The notes: a model not told the origin generated them from the letters alone. A stretch of DNA of 64,000 bases from Lachnospiraceae bacterium (GCA_021202635.1 JAJQCQ010000079.1:66233-130232); one strand, 5' to 3'; counted from the stretch's first letter, positions 9,138 through 18,234 are shown. Program-made: numbers and translations.

Positions 9138-10168
9138 TCGCCTACCCTCCTTAATACTTTCTGTACCAGCTTATTCGTGCCGACCATCATCAGAAACAGC
9201 ACGGTCGCGATCGCGGAGGCGTACCCCATCTCAAATCGCGTCGAACCGTAATCCATCAGATGAGTCACGACCGTCGCGCCCGCGTAATTGACCGACGGAT
9301 TGCCCGCCAGCTGGATGGAAATATCCACTACGGCAAAGGACTGTGTGATCTGCATGACGGCGCCGAACATCAGCTGCGGCTTCATCGCCGGAAGTGTCAC
9401 ATACCAGAGCTCCTGCCAGCGGTTCTTGATACCGTCGAGCGCAGCGGCCTCATAAAGGTTCTTATCTACCGTCTGCAGACCGGCAATGAAAGACAGGAAG
9501 CCGGTACCCAAAGACAGCCACAGCTGCACGACAATCAGCACCGGCAGCACATACTTTTCTGTTTTCAGCCAGCTGATGGCCTCATCGATCACGCCCAGCC
9601 GCAGAAGAATACCATTCAGGTAGCCATAGCGGTCGCCGGTCAGAATCAGGTTCCACACCATATAGGCGTTGCCGCAGATGCTCGGCGCGTAGAAAATCAG
9701 CGTCAGGAAGGTACGCAGGGGGCCCTTAAAATCATTGATAATCCACGCGAACAGCAGGCAGAGAAGATAACTGATCGGTCCTGTGATCACCGCAAAAATC
9801 AGCGTGTTCTTCAGTGCGATCATGAAGATGTCATCTTCCAGAAACAGCTTGATATAATTGTTCCAGCCGTTGAATGTCGGCATTTCCAGCATATTGAAGT
9901 AAGTAAAGCTCAAGACGATCGACATCACAACCGGCAGCACCGTAAACAGGAAAAACAGGATAAAATACGGTGCCAGCATCGCGTAGCAGGTCTTATTTTT
10001 TTTGATCTGGTAGCGAAGCGTCTTTTGCTTTGCCGCGATCTGGGCAGCGTCGTCGAAACGCGCAGCGTTTTCTGCATCGGCGACGCGACCTGCCGCCGAG
10101 CTTTTGCGAGGGGGCGTTTCCACTTCATTGGATACAGCCGCAGAACCCGGGTCACTCGTTCCACTCAT
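9134..10168 (-). CDS. Carbohydrate ABC transporter permease, MalF/UgpA type
   Basis: 344 residues from the chosen ATG at 10168 (MSGTSDPG), which has an AAGGAG site eight bases upstream; the open frame continues upstream but would run into the 3' end of the binding-protein gene without a better site. A hydrophilic N-terminus of about 65 residues precedes six spans (CYAMLAPYFILFFLFTVLPV). The EAA motif is YEAAALDGIKNRWQELWYVT. Partner of the permease at 8217 and of the binding protein at 10233. Confidence 0.93.
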   Translation of the reverse strand: MSGTSDPGSAAVSNEVETPPRKSSAAGRVADAENAARFDDAAQIAAKQKTLRYQIKKNKTCYAMLAPYFILFFLFTVLPVVMSIVLSFTYFNMLEMPTFNGWNNYIKLFLEDDIFMIALKNTLIFAVITGPISYLLCLLFAWIINDFKGPLRTFLTLIFYAPSICGNAYMVWNLILTGDRYGYLNGILLRLGVIDEAISWLKTEKYVLPVLIVVQLWLSLGTGFLSFIAGLQTVDKNLYEAAALDGIKNRWQELWYVTLPAMKPQLMFGAVMQITQSFAVVDISIQLAGNPSVNYAGATVVTHLMDYGSTRFEMGYASAIATVLFLMMVGTNKLVQKVLRRVGE

Positions 10169-10232
10169 ACTCTCGTTCTCCTTCCCCTTGCGTTTCACCG
10201 CCATTTTCAGATGGCCGGTGAAACGCGACCGT

Positions 10233-13200
10233 TTAATCTGCCACCGACAATCCCAGCTCGGTGCGTTTATAGGTAATCTCCGCATTGATGTAGAGTACCT
10301 TGTCCATCAGTTCCTCCCGCGGCGAGGCCGTATCCAGGTTCGTCACTACCGTGTAGAAGGCGTTATACACATTTCTCCACGAATAGTAGCCGCCCGGCAC
10401 CTGCGGGATGCCGTCCACCCATTCGAAGGCAGCCTTCAGCGCCTCCATGTCGTCGATCGGCCACGCCATGTTTTCAAAGGCCTCCAGGTTTGCGGTCGGC
10501 ACACGCGCGGCCGAACCCATCAGACTCTCCATTTCACGTCCATACTGTGTCTGGACATCTGCGGACGTCCACCACTTCAGAAACTCCCAGCATTCCTCCG
10601 GATAGTCCGTGCTCGCCATAATCATACTCGCCAGACCGGTGCAGGCCACACTGTGATCAACCGTACCGTCCTCCTGCTCAGTACCCGGAATCTGCGTGAA
10701 ACTCCAGAGACCGTCGATATCCGGCGCGGATACGACAAGATTGTTGTAAACCGTATAGTCGGCGATCATGATCGGACATTCTCCGGTACGGAACCGCTCT
10801 TCTACGCTCGTCTCATAGTCCAGGCCGTAGTCTGTGTAGTATTCACAGAATTCCTTAAAGACATTCACTGCCGTGTCGGAATCCAGTGCGGAAGCCGTGC
10901 CGTCCTCCGAGTAATAAGAACCGCCATACTGGTAAAGCAGGGAAGCAAAAAGCTGTTCAGTCGGAAGCATACCGAATTCCATCTGGTTCTGCGCAAGCAC
11001 CGTCATCACGACCTTCACGTCATCCCAGGTCTCCGGCACCTCCAGTCCCAGCTCCGCCAGAATATCTTTCCGGTAGAACATCACCGGGAAGGTAGTCGTC
11101 TCCGGCAGTGCGTATGTCGCACCTTCAAACTGCAGCGACTCCATGGCCGCGTCAGAGAAACGCTCCGTCACCTCCTCCAGATCATCAAACTGGGAAAGGT
11201 CCAGCACAGCGTTGCGAATCCCATAGTTGACCGGCGTATCATTGCCTGTGTTCAGAACCGCCCCGGCGACACCATTCGTATTCGCCACCTGAATCGCGAC
11301 GTCAGGGCCCTCTCCGGCAAGCTCCGCCTTTAAGAGTGTACTCATATCTACCAGCTGAACGTTTACATTGATGTTGTACTCACTGGTAAAGGTCTCATCA
11401 ATCATGGACTTAATCACGTTTGCCTGGTCCCGGCCGGTACCGATCCACAAAGTGATGGTCGCACCCTCGTCTGAGTTCTCCGCCACATTGCCGATCTGAT
11501 TGTAGTCGATGACAAACGAATAATACAGGCGGCTGCACTCATACACAACTCTGTCAAGAATCGATGTATTCTCATAGGTAATCGTCTGATCCGCCGAATA
11601 TATATTGATGCGGTCGATCGCCAGCGGCTGTTCGATTACCTGGGTAATCCAGTTGCCGCAGGCACGGACATTCGTCTTATAGGAGCTGATCGTCCGCACG
11701 AAATACTCCGCGTCATCGATCAGATCATCCAGCTGATCCCGCATCGTGATCAGAACCGTCTCTTTATCCGACTTTTCTCCGATCAGTGCTTCGAGCGCCT
11801 CAATCGCCGCATCCAGCTGATCCCGCACGGCTACCAGCTCATCGTGCAGACCCGGCAGAGTACTCTCAATCTGGTAGTCACGGTAGGTATCCGGCGACAC
11901 GCCAGTGATCTTGATGATCTCGCGGTAAATGCTGTTCAGCTGTGTCACGCAGTCCTGTACCTCGCTGATAATGTCTGAGAAATCGCCCAGTACCACCTCC
12001 ATGCGGATCGTGTGATGCCCTTCTTCTAAATAGAAGGAATAGGCATTCCCCTCCTCATCAGAGAGCACATCCTCCCGCCAGCTGGAGCTATAGGTGAAGC
12101 CGTAGGATTCCATCTCGGAAAACGGCACTTCCCCGTCAATCGTGATCCGCCGCGATACATAAATGCCCCGCACAGTATTCTGTGCGTCATAGAGCGAGAT
12201 ATTGTAATAACCACTCTCCGGCACGTCAAATTCCCATTCAATCCACTGCCCGACCAGACGCCAGGAATTGCCGCCGATGGTATTGTTCAGCAGCTCCTTC
12301 GCGCTCGAAGGGGATACGGACGGAGAGGACTGATCCTGAACCGGATAAAGCATCTGAGAGGAAGACTTTGTCGCATTTTCACCCTCAATCGTGATGCTGA
12401 CACCCGATGTAGCCTGCGCACCAGCCGCATCCTGCTCCGCCTTTACTTCCTCATAGGAAGCCGTTTCTTCCGTCTTACAGAAGGTGATCGAGTGAACCAC
12501 CATCGGTTCACGCTCAGACAAAAGCGAAAGCGTATGCTCTCCCTCGGTCAGATAAACCGTCAGAGGAGAGGTGATATAACCATCGCTGTCATAGACATAG
12601 CTGCTGATCCATTCCGGTGCTTCTGTCATGCTCGGCTTGTTGTCGTTGCCCTGGTTATCCTTGCCCCATTCGTAGGTAGCGGAGCCGCTCTCATCCGGCT
12701 CGCCCTCCTCTGCATCGTAAACCCATACGCGGTTGAAGGAAACCAGCGCCAGCTCCTCATACGGCAGCTCGCCATCGATAAAAATCGCACGTTCAATCGA
12801 TGAGCCCTTCCCCTCAATGGGATAATACTCCAGAACCATGCTGTAGAAGCCCTCTTCTTCCACCGTAAATGTAAACTCCGCCAGAGAATCCTCGCTCGTA
12901 TATACGCTGTCCCCTTCCAGACCTTCATAATCCGTGTAAATCACCGGATCAACGGTCTCATCGGACTCATCGTAGCGCTCCAGGTCATCTGCCGTCACGA
13001 CAATCTCGGTATCCGGGTAGACCTCGTCATACATTGTCAGATATTCCTTGTAACCCGGAATGGAGTCGTCCACGGTGTAGGTGCTGACAAGCTCGTCAAA
13101 CTCATCCATCGTCATGTTGGTCGCCGCAGTATTCGTCGCAGCCATCATGGAAAATACCAGCACTCCGACCAGCATATGAAGCAGTCTGGACAGTCTGCGA

Positions 13201-13295
13201 TTTCTGTAGATAGCCGCAGGCCGCCTCCGTTTTCCGGAAAACACGGCGGATGCCGTGCGCCTGCTTGTTTTAGGAACTGCCATAGAAGATGCCAT
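10233..13295 (-). CDS. Giant sugar-binding protein fused to N-terminal carbohydrate-binding-like modules
   Basis: 1020 residues, more than twice a normal family-1 solute-binding protein. A basic N-terminus is followed by one hydrophobic segment (about 36-56, LLHMLVGVLVFSMMAATNTA) without a lipobox Cys, so it is secreted or held by this segment. Two jelly-roll-like modules follow at about 95-280 and 300-440; both carry the patterns FTVEEEGFYSMVLEYYPI and FDVPESGYYNISLYDAQ and end with TIR or HTLSL strands. A helical linker spans about 440-590. Residues about 605-1020 form a type-1 binding protein (TITLWIGTGRDQ, GPDVAIQV, TTFPVMFYRKDILAELGL, ECWEFLKWWTS). It presumably feeds the permeases at 9134 and 8217. 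Start chosen for AAAGGAAAGGG upstream. Confidence 0.9.
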   Translation of the reverse strand: MASSMAVPKTSRRTASAVFSGKRRRPAAIYRNRRLSRLLHMLVGVLVFSMMAATNTAATNMTMDEFDELVSTYTVDDSIPGYKEYLTMYDEVYPDTEIVVTADDLERYDESDETVDPVIYTDYEGLEGDSVYTSEDSLAEFTFTVEEEGFYSMVLEYYPIEGKGSSIERAIFIDGELPYEELALVSFNRVWVYDAEEGEPDESGSATYEWGKDNQGNDNKPSMTEAPEWISSYVYDSDGYITSPLTVYLTEGEHTLSLLSEREPMVVHSITFCKTEETASYEEVKAEQDAAGAQATSGVSITIEGENATKSSSQMLYPVQDQSSPSVSPSSAKELLNNTIGGNSWRLVGQWIEWEFDVPESGYYNISLYDAQNTVRGIYVSRRITIDGEVPFSEMESYGFTYSSSWREDVLSDEEGNAYSFYLEEGHHTIRMEVVLGDFSDIISEVQDCVTQLNSIYREIIKITGVSPDTYRDYQIESTLPGLHDELVAVRDQLDAAIEALEALIGEKSDKETVLITMRDQLDDLIDDAEYFVRTISSYKTNVRACGNWITQVIEQPLAIDRINIYSADQTITYENTSILDRVVYECSRLYYSFVIDYNQIGNVAENSDEGATITLWIGTGRDQANVIKSMIDETFTSEYNINVNVQLVDMSTLLKAELAGEGPDVAIQVANTNGVAGAVLNTGNDTPVNYGIRNAVLDLSQFDDLEEVTERFSDAAMESLQFEGATYALPETTTFPVMFYRKDILAELGLEVPETWDDVKVVMTVLAQNQMEFGMLPTEQLFASLLYQYGGSYYSEDGTASALDSDTAVNVFKEFCEYYTDYGLDYETSVEERFRTGECPIMIADYTVYNNLVVSAPDIDGLWSFTQIPGTEQEDGTVDHSVACTGLASMIMASTDYPEECWEFLKWWTSADVQTQYGREMESLMGSAARVPTANLEAFENMAWPIDDMEALKAAFEWVDGIPQVPGGYYSWRNVYNAFYTVVTNLDTASPREELMDKVLYINAEITYKRTELGLSVAD

Positions 13296-13320
13296 CTTTC
13301 CCTTTCCTTTCTGTAGATTC

Positions 13321-14103
13321 TTATATATCGTGCTTCCTGTTTCTTACTGGTTTATCCCTCACTCCCGGACTGCCCTCCTGCGAAAATCCTTTTTGTCCGT
13401 CATGCGGGTCTTTTGTCTTTTTCGTTTTTTTCGCCTTCTCTGATTTTCCGGTCTCATAGTACCAGGCGTCCCTGGCCAGTCCCTCTTCCGGCTTCGGCAT
13501 ATATGCAAGCAGTGCCGGTTCCACCATAAAAGTGATCACCAGGCACCAGAGCCCCGGCACAAACAGGATACAGGGCATCGGCAGAACATAAAACTGCAGC
13601 CAGGCAATCCCCGCTGTCCCCACCATAATCACCACCGTGCAGGGCAAAAAACGGATACACATCAGAAACGCCAGCTTCCAGCAGTTCATCAGTTTCATCT
13701 CAAACCGTGAAAATACCGGAAATACATAAACCGCCACTCCGGCGCTTACCAGCATCAGCACGTGATAAACCGTCACCATATGCGACCGCTCATTTACCTG
13801 CGAATATCGCCGCCCCAGATAAAGCAATCCAAACCAGATCGCAATCTCCAGGGTCAGCAGAATCCCCTTTTTCATCGTGCGCCTCATCGAGCCAAAGTAC
13901 TCCCCCACCGGAGTACCGCGCTGCCGCCGGATGCTCTTGATCGTCGCGTAATAAAACGAAGTCAGTGCAGAACCGATGGTAACAATGGGAATGCAGCTGA
14001 TAAGAAAGAGGATGTTCACCAGAATCAGTTCCCCTGCCCTGCCGAGCAAATCCATAAATTTCCCGTCCCAGCTAAAAAAGGCGTCCAGTTTTTTTCGCAT
14101 CAT
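13321..14103 (-). CDS. yesL: YesL-family (DUF624) membrane protein
   Basis: About 260 residues from an ATG pair at 14103/14100 (the frame is open further upstream but with no better site). Four to five spans; the N-terminal block WDGKFMDLLGRAGELILVN followed by SCIPIVTIGSALTSFYY is the DUF624/YesL signature. YesL proteins accompany pectin and other glycan ABC importers in Firmicutes; their function is unproven. The C-terminus is a Lys/Ser-rich cytoplasmic tail. It lies between the mannanase and the binding protein. Confidence 0.85.
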   Translation of the reverse strand: MMRKKLDAFFSWDGKFMDLLGRAGELILVNILFLISCIPIVTIGSALTSFYYATIKSIRRQRGTPVGEYFGSMRRTMKKGILLTLEIAIWFGLLYLGRRYSQVNERSHMVTVYHVLMLVSAGVAVYVFPVFSRFEMKLMNCWKLAFLMCIRFLPCTVVIMVGTAGIAWLQFYVLPMPCILFVPGLWCLVITFMVEPALLAYMPKPEEGLARDAWYYETGKSEKAKKTKKTKDPHDGQKGFSQEGSPGVRDKPVRNRKHDI

Positions 14104-14178
14104 GCTTCCAGCTTTCTTATTAATTAATAACGATTCAGAACAGCAGGCCACAAATCTGCGCTTAGAGCCGCCTTCTGG

Positions 14179-15723
14179 TCAATTATCCCGAATCGGATAG
14201 GCTGTCAGATCCGGCAGCTCGTCGAGTGTGAGAACCACGTCGCTCTCGTACGCCTTAACGAGCATCTCACTCTCTGTATACTGGTCGTTGTAGGCGTAAA
14301 TCGACATGCTTTTTGCGACAAACTCGCTTCCCCAGGTACACCAGAACCCCCACATCGCTCCGTCGCGCACCGCAAGCTCCGGATCAAAGACACAGCCATT
14401 CTCTGAGAGTACCACCATCTTCGCCGGGCTGGTGTAATTCACTGCCCGCAGGTAGGTGTCCACCTGCGAAGTGTACACATGCTCGCCCGGATAAATGTCC
14501 TCACCGATGATATCCACATATTCATCGCCCGGGTACCATTCGGCGTCCTGCCCGTTCCACAGCCAGATCAGGTTATTCAGGCCATATACGTTCGTCAGCT
14601 GATCGTAGAGTAAAATGTAGAGCTGCTTATACGCTTCCGCGCCCGAGGCGCCCCACCAGAACCAGCCGCCGCTCGCCTCATGCAGCGGACGCCACAGGAC
14701 GGGCACCCCCGCATCCTGTAAAATCAGAAGCTGTTCTGCGATCGCCGCTATGTCATCCAGCAGAAGCTGATAGCCTTCCTCATCCTCGCCGTTCATGATT
14801 GCCGCGAGGTCAATATTGGTGCCTTCCACGTAAAAGCCGTTGTACCACTCGCCGGTCAGATATTTTGTCGGCGCGTTCCAGTGCCAGCAGAATGTCACAA
14901 TCCCCCCGTTCTCCCAGAACTGGATTGCGTACTGGGTCGCATTCGAGGTACTGCCGTTCTCCGCCCTTGAAGGGGAATATTCAATGAAATCAAGTCCAAG
15001 AATTGCCGGGTATTTACCTGTCTCCCGGTAGACCACTGTGAATTCCTTTCCGTACTGCCCGTCCTCGGAATACTGTCCGGAAAGGATCGAGCTGCCGTAA
15101 TTGTCCGCCAGAAAGCTCATCAGCCGCTTCGCGTTGTCCGTCGCATTCTCATTGACAAGCGCCGCAGACACCTGATATATCGAAGAATCGATCACTTCAG
15201 ATGGGGTGACCTCCAGACGGTCCAGATACACCCATCCCCAATATTCTGCATAAGTGATCTCATGCATCCCCGCTGCGAGGTACGCCCGCTGCAGGATGGA
15301 ATCCGTAAAGGATTCCTCTTCTATACTGACCGTGCCGAGGTTTTCCCCGTCCACGAGCACATAATTCTCTTTGTAGCCGCCCATGCTGGCAGTCACAAAA
15401 TTCAAATCGTAAAAGCCGTCCGCATCCACAGACACCGTAAACGTGCAGGCGTCGCCCTCTGCGGCAAAACCTGTGACATAGCCGTCGCCCTCATAGCCGG
15501 ACACCTGTGTATCTGTATGTACACTGCCCTCACAGAGCGCATCTTCTGCCTCATAGACCTGAGTGTTTTCCACGTCTTCTGTCAGCACACCCGTCTCCGG
15601 GGAAGCTTCCTCCACGTCTTCTGTCAACGCATTCCCTTCTGTCAGTTCCTCCGCCATCACCACAGAGGACGACAGTATCACCGCGAACAGACTCGCGATC
15701 CCGCACCAAACATATCTTCTCAT
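14179..15723 (-). CDS. Secreted GH26 beta-mannanase with N-terminal CBM35-like module
   Basis: 514 residues. Signal peptide 1-24 (VVMA-EE), then an acidic linker, a CBM35-like module at about 55-170 (QVYEAEDA, GYVTGF, GFYDLNFV, YLDRLEV), then a GH26 barrel from about 195. The acid/base is Glu349 in WRPLHEASGGWFWWG and the nucleophile is Glu441 in VVLSENG; both are in the expected GH26 contexts. The enzyme cuts beta-1,4-mannan outside the cell. As first gene of the operon, with a promoter and palindrome upstream, it sets the likely substrate of the locus. Exo or endo mode cannot be told. Confidence 0.93.
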   Translation of the reverse strand: MRRYVWCGIASLFAVILSSSVVMAEELTEGNALTEDVEEASPETGVLTEDVENTQVYEAEDALCEGSVHTDTQVSGYEGDGYVTGFAAEGDACTFTVSVDADGFYDLNFVTASMGGYKENYVLVDGENLGTVSIEEESFTDSILQRAYLAAGMHEITYAEYWGWVYLDRLEVTPSEVIDSSIYQVSAALVNENATDNAKRLMSFLADNYGSSILSGQYSEDGQYGKEFTVVYRETGKYPAILGLDFIEYSPSRAENGSTSNATQYAIQFWENGGIVTFCWHWNAPTKYLTGEWYNGFYVEGTNIDLAAIMNGEDEEGYQLLLDDIAAIAEQLLILQDAGVPVLWRPLHEASGGWFWWGASGAEAYKQLYILLYDQLTNVYGLNNLIWLWNGQDAEWYPGDEYVDIIGEDIYPGEHVYTSQVDTYLRAVNYTSPAKMVVLSENGCVFDPELAVRDGAMWGFWCTWGSEFVAKSMSIYAYNDQYTESEMLVKAYESDVVLTLDELPDLTAYPIRDN

Positions 15724-15839
15724 CCCTGTACCAAACCCTGTCTTTTTCTTCCCTGTTCTGGCACTCCCTGCCCAGGATGCAAAGGCATCTGGCAGGAAAG
15801 GCCGGTTACTGCTCTTTCCATCCCCTGTTACTCTGTTAA

Positions 15840-15886
15840 GTAACTTAATTGAGTTACAGTATAGCGGAAACGCGGTCTTATGTCGT
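15840..15886 (-). promoter_or_regulatory. Candidate promoter and operator palindrome for the mannan operon
   Basis: On the minus strand ACGACA (15881-15886) and TATACT (15858-15863) are 17 bp apart, a plausible -35/-10 pair. Immediately downstream, covering the expected start point, lies an 18-bp near-perfect palindrome at 15840-15857 with arms GTAACT and AGTTAC and one mismatched pair. That placement suits a repressor site. The untranslated leader to the mannanase start would be about 130 bases. Confidence 0.5.
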
Positions 15887-16151
15887 TACAGTTTTGTGCG
15901 ATATATCATTTATTTGTGCGTTTATTTGGCAATTTCGGCTATATGAACAAAGTTTTTGTGTCCAATTTGTGAATTATTACTATTCATTATTTTCGTGTTT
16001 CGTTTTCAGTCAGACACTTTTCCATCTGATGTTAGTTAACAAAAATACGCTTGTTAACCATAGACTTTCCGCTATTTTTGTGATAGACTTTTTTCGGTTC
16101 CACAGGAAAACGAATCGCTCTGTGATAACGATAAGAAATGAGAGTTCAGAT

Positions 16152-16742
16152 ATGCAGATTACCGAATTATTTCCATCCACCCTGCAAATTGCTTTAATGG
16201 AATATTCCGACGGCGCCCTAAAGGACTTTATGCCGGATTTTTATACCTCCCTGCCGGATTTACAGGAGCATCTGCTCTATCCATGCGCAGGCGGTACCCG
16301 TCAGATCCATCGTCCGGACTCCTTTGCGTTTCAGGACGTGGATGGTTATCTTTTCCTGTATACCAGAAAAGGGCAGGGTGTCATCCACACGGAGGGCGAC
16401 AGCCTGCCTCTTAACGAGAAAAGCCTGCTGTTCTGGGACTGCAGAGATTATCTACAGCTGCGCCCGGTTACCCCCGAATGGACGGTCTACCTGCTCTTTT
16501 TTCAGGGGGATGCCGTCTCTGTCTACTATGAAGAGATCTGCAAGCTCCGTTTTCCGGTCTTTTCCCTCTCGGAACACGCCCTGATCGCAGACAACCTCCG
16601 GAGAATCACTGAGCTTGGCATGACAACCTCGCCACACCACGCCTTCGAGGAAAACCGGCTTCTGACGGATATTCTCTCTGATCTGCTGCTGGATCTGCAT
16701 ATGGGACAGTCTGGCAGTAAAGCAGCCCCCCATATCTCCTGA
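16152..16742 (+). CDS. AraC-type regulator, N-terminal sensor part (frameshifted gene)
   Basis: Cupin-like sensor half of an AraC/XylS-type regulator, 196 codons from the ATG at 16152 (frame open further upstream, but homology-like sequence begins here). It contains the DGYLFLYTRKGQG and SLLFWDC patterns typical of the cupin domain of Lachnospiraceae AraC proteins. The frame hits TGA at 16740, just after a run of six C at 16726-16731; shifting back one base at this run restores PPYLLKIKGVFDMAY, the usual linker into the HTH half. One C is therefore missing, or the ribosome must slip. Divergent from the mannan operon, which it probably controlled. Confidence 0.8.
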   Translation: MQITELFPSTLQIALMEYSDGALKDFMPDFYTSLPDLQEHLLYPCAGGTRQIHRPDSFAFQDVDGYLFLYTRKGQGVIHTEGDSLPLNEKSLLFWDCRDYLQLRPVTPEWTVYLLFFQGDAVSVYYEEICKLRFPVFSLSEHALIADNLRRITELGMTTSPHHAFEENRLLTDILSDLLLDLHMGQSGSKAAPHIS

Positions 16743-16753
16743 AAATCAAAGGT

Positions 16754-17068
16754 GTGTTCGATATGGCGTATTCAGAAGAACACTCTATCACAGAGCTGGC
16801 TGCCGGGGCCGGAGTCAGCCGCTACCGCCTCAGCCGGGAGTTTTCTGAGTATTTCGGGCAGACGCCCGTCCGCTATCTGAACAGCGTCCGCCTCTCGCAC
16901 GCCTGTACACTGCTGGAAACCACGAATCTGCACGTCCATGAGATCGCCTCCGCCGTCGGCATCGACAGTGTCACGCATTTTATCAACCTCTTCAAGGCAA
17001 AGACCGGGATGACCCCGGCGACGTACCGGGACAGCTATCACGCATTCCGGGATTCCGAACCGTCCTGA
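16754..17068 (+). CDS. AraC-type regulator, C-terminal DNA-binding part (frameshifted gene)
   Basis: Second half of the split AraC gene, in the frame one base behind the first. It holds both helix-turn-helix motifs: SITELAAGAGVSRYRLSREF and VHEIASAVGIDSVTHFINLF, followed by the hallmark KAKTGMTPATYRDS. A GTG at 16754 could start it, but no convincing ribosome site precedes it, and the frame is open back through the C-run. Alone it could bind DNA but would lack the sensor. Confidence 0.8.
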   Translation: MFDMAYSEEHSITELAAGAGVSRYRLSREFSEYFGQTPVRYLNSVRLSHACTLLETTNLHVHEIASAVGIDSVTHFINLFKAKTGMTPATYRDSYHAFRDSEPS

Positions 17069-17086
17069 TGACCCTGCGGCTTTCTC

Positions 17087-17335
17087 TTAGCCCTGCGTCA
17101 GAATCGACCGCACATGACTGATCTCCTCCGCTGTCGCTTTCGCTGCCGGTATATAATACTGCTTGCTTCTGGCAATCCGGTAAATCTCCTCCTGGGACTG
17201 CTCACACTGATTGCGGAACTGCTTCAGCGTCTGTTTCAGCTGCACATTCTCTGTCTGCGGGATCATTTCTCCGTAACGTCCCAGTTCACTGTTGATGCTC
17301 TCCAGCGTATCCGATACCATTGTCTTCTCATCCAT
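17087..17335 (-). CDS. Small CotF-type spore coat-like protein
   Basis: 82 residues from the ATG at 17335, chosen because AAGGAG lies nine bases upstream (an ATG six bases earlier is too close). All-helical, Gln/Glu-rich, with LKQTLKQFRNQCEQSQEEIY. The pattern fits the short coat-protein family (COG5577/CotF-like) common in clostridial spore formers. It follows a related 61-residue gene by 15 bp. Confidence 0.65.
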   Translation of the reverse strand: MDEKTMVSDTLESINSELGRYGEMIPQTENVQLKQTLKQFRNQCEQSQEEIYRIARSKQYYIPAAKATAEEISHVRSILTQG

Positions 17336-17350
17336 GATCATTATCTCCTT

Positions 17351-17536
17351 TTACTGTAAAAACTGCATCAGCTGCTGTCTGCTCTGATTCGCTGACTGTG
17401 CTGATTTCTGGAAAAACTGCTGAATTTCCGGGTCCGTGGCCTGTTCCGCGTAAGCCTGCATCTTACACTGTGTGGTCGAAAATCCGCCGATCAGATGGCG
17501 CAGGTTCTGTAAATCAAGTTCTGAAATTTCATTCAT
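17351..17536 (-). CDS. Small coat-like protein, partner of the downstream CotF-type gene
   Basis: 61 residues with a strong AAGGAGGAG site. Helical, Gln-rich (QQFFQKSAQSANQSRQQL), with the ELDLQNLRHLIGG start typical of the small members of the CotF/COG5577 group that travel as pairs. Probably spore coat or inner-coat related; expression during sporulation is expected but no clear sporulation-sigma promoter was found. Confidence 0.65.
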   Translation of the reverse strand: MNEISELDLQNLRHLIGGFSTTQCKMQAYAEQATDPEIQQFFQKSAQSANQSRQQLMQFLQ

Positions 17537-17661
17537 AGCTAAGCTCCTCCTTTTTGAAGTTCACAGCACCAGTATCTCCCATAAGGATAAAATTTATACA
17601 TAAAATGTTTCGATTTTCTCTTTTCATACTCCCGGAAAGCTGATAAACTTGGGAGTGACAG

Positions 17662-17699
17662 TTCAGAACAGCAGGCGGTCTGCGGCCTGCTGTTCTGAA
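17662..17699. repeat. Perfect 15-bp inverted repeat with TTCAGAACAG terminus
   Basis: Arms TTCAGAACAGCAGGC (17662-17676) and its exact complement (17685-17699) enclose GGTCTGCG. The right arm plus loop is identical over 24 bases to a copy at 30292-30315. No T-run follows, so it is not a normal terminator. It sits about 60 bp before luxS. Confidence 0.85.
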
Positions 17700-17756
17700 T
17701 AGTTGCAACTGGAAATGGAAACAGGAGAAGTATCAAATGATAAGGAGTCTTTTATT

Positions 17757-18224
17757 ATGGAAAGAATTGCAAGCTTTACAATCAATCATCTGAAGCTGCT
17801 TCCCGGCTTATATGTCTCGCGGAGAGACCAAAAGGGAGACTGTACGGTAACGACGTTTGATCTGCGCATCACCGCCCCCAACCGGGAGCCGGTGATTGAT
17901 ATGCCGGCGCTCCACACCATTGAGCATATAGCTGCCACATACCTGAGAAACTGTGCGCAGAAGAATGAGATTGTTTATTTTGGACCGATGGGCTGCCGTA
18001 CCGGCTGCTACCTCGTGATGTTTGGCGATCGGAACCCGGAGGACATTTTTGATCTGGTGATTGCCATGTGCGATTTTATTCTCAGCTACGAGGGGGAAAT
18101 CCCCGGCGCCCAGCCGGATCAGTGCGGGAACTATTCCGAGCAGAACCTGAATATGGCAAAATACTATATCCGACAATATCGCCGTGAGCTAAACGACAAC
18201 CGGAGATTTCGATATCCGGAATAA
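17757..18224 (+). CDS. luxS: S-ribosylhomocysteine lyase LuxS
   Basis: 155 residues from the ATG at 17757, which has AAGGAG nine bases upstream. LuxS splits S-ribosylhomocysteine into homocysteine and the AI-2 precursor DPD in the activated-methyl cycle. Metal ligands are His53 and His57 in HTIEH and Cys123 in DQCGNY; Glu56 and Cys84 (GCRTGC) are the catalytic pair. Length is normal for the family. The gene stands alone before lexA. Confidence 0.97.
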   Translation: MERIASFTINHLKLLPGLYVSRRDQKGDCTVTTFDLRITAPNREPVIDMPALHTIEHIAATYLRNCAQKNEIVYFGPMGCRTGCYLVMFGDRNPEDIFDLVIAMCDFILSYEGEIPGAQPDQCGNYSEQNLNMAKYYIRQYRRELNDNRRFRYPE

Positions 18225-18234
18225 AAACATTTGT

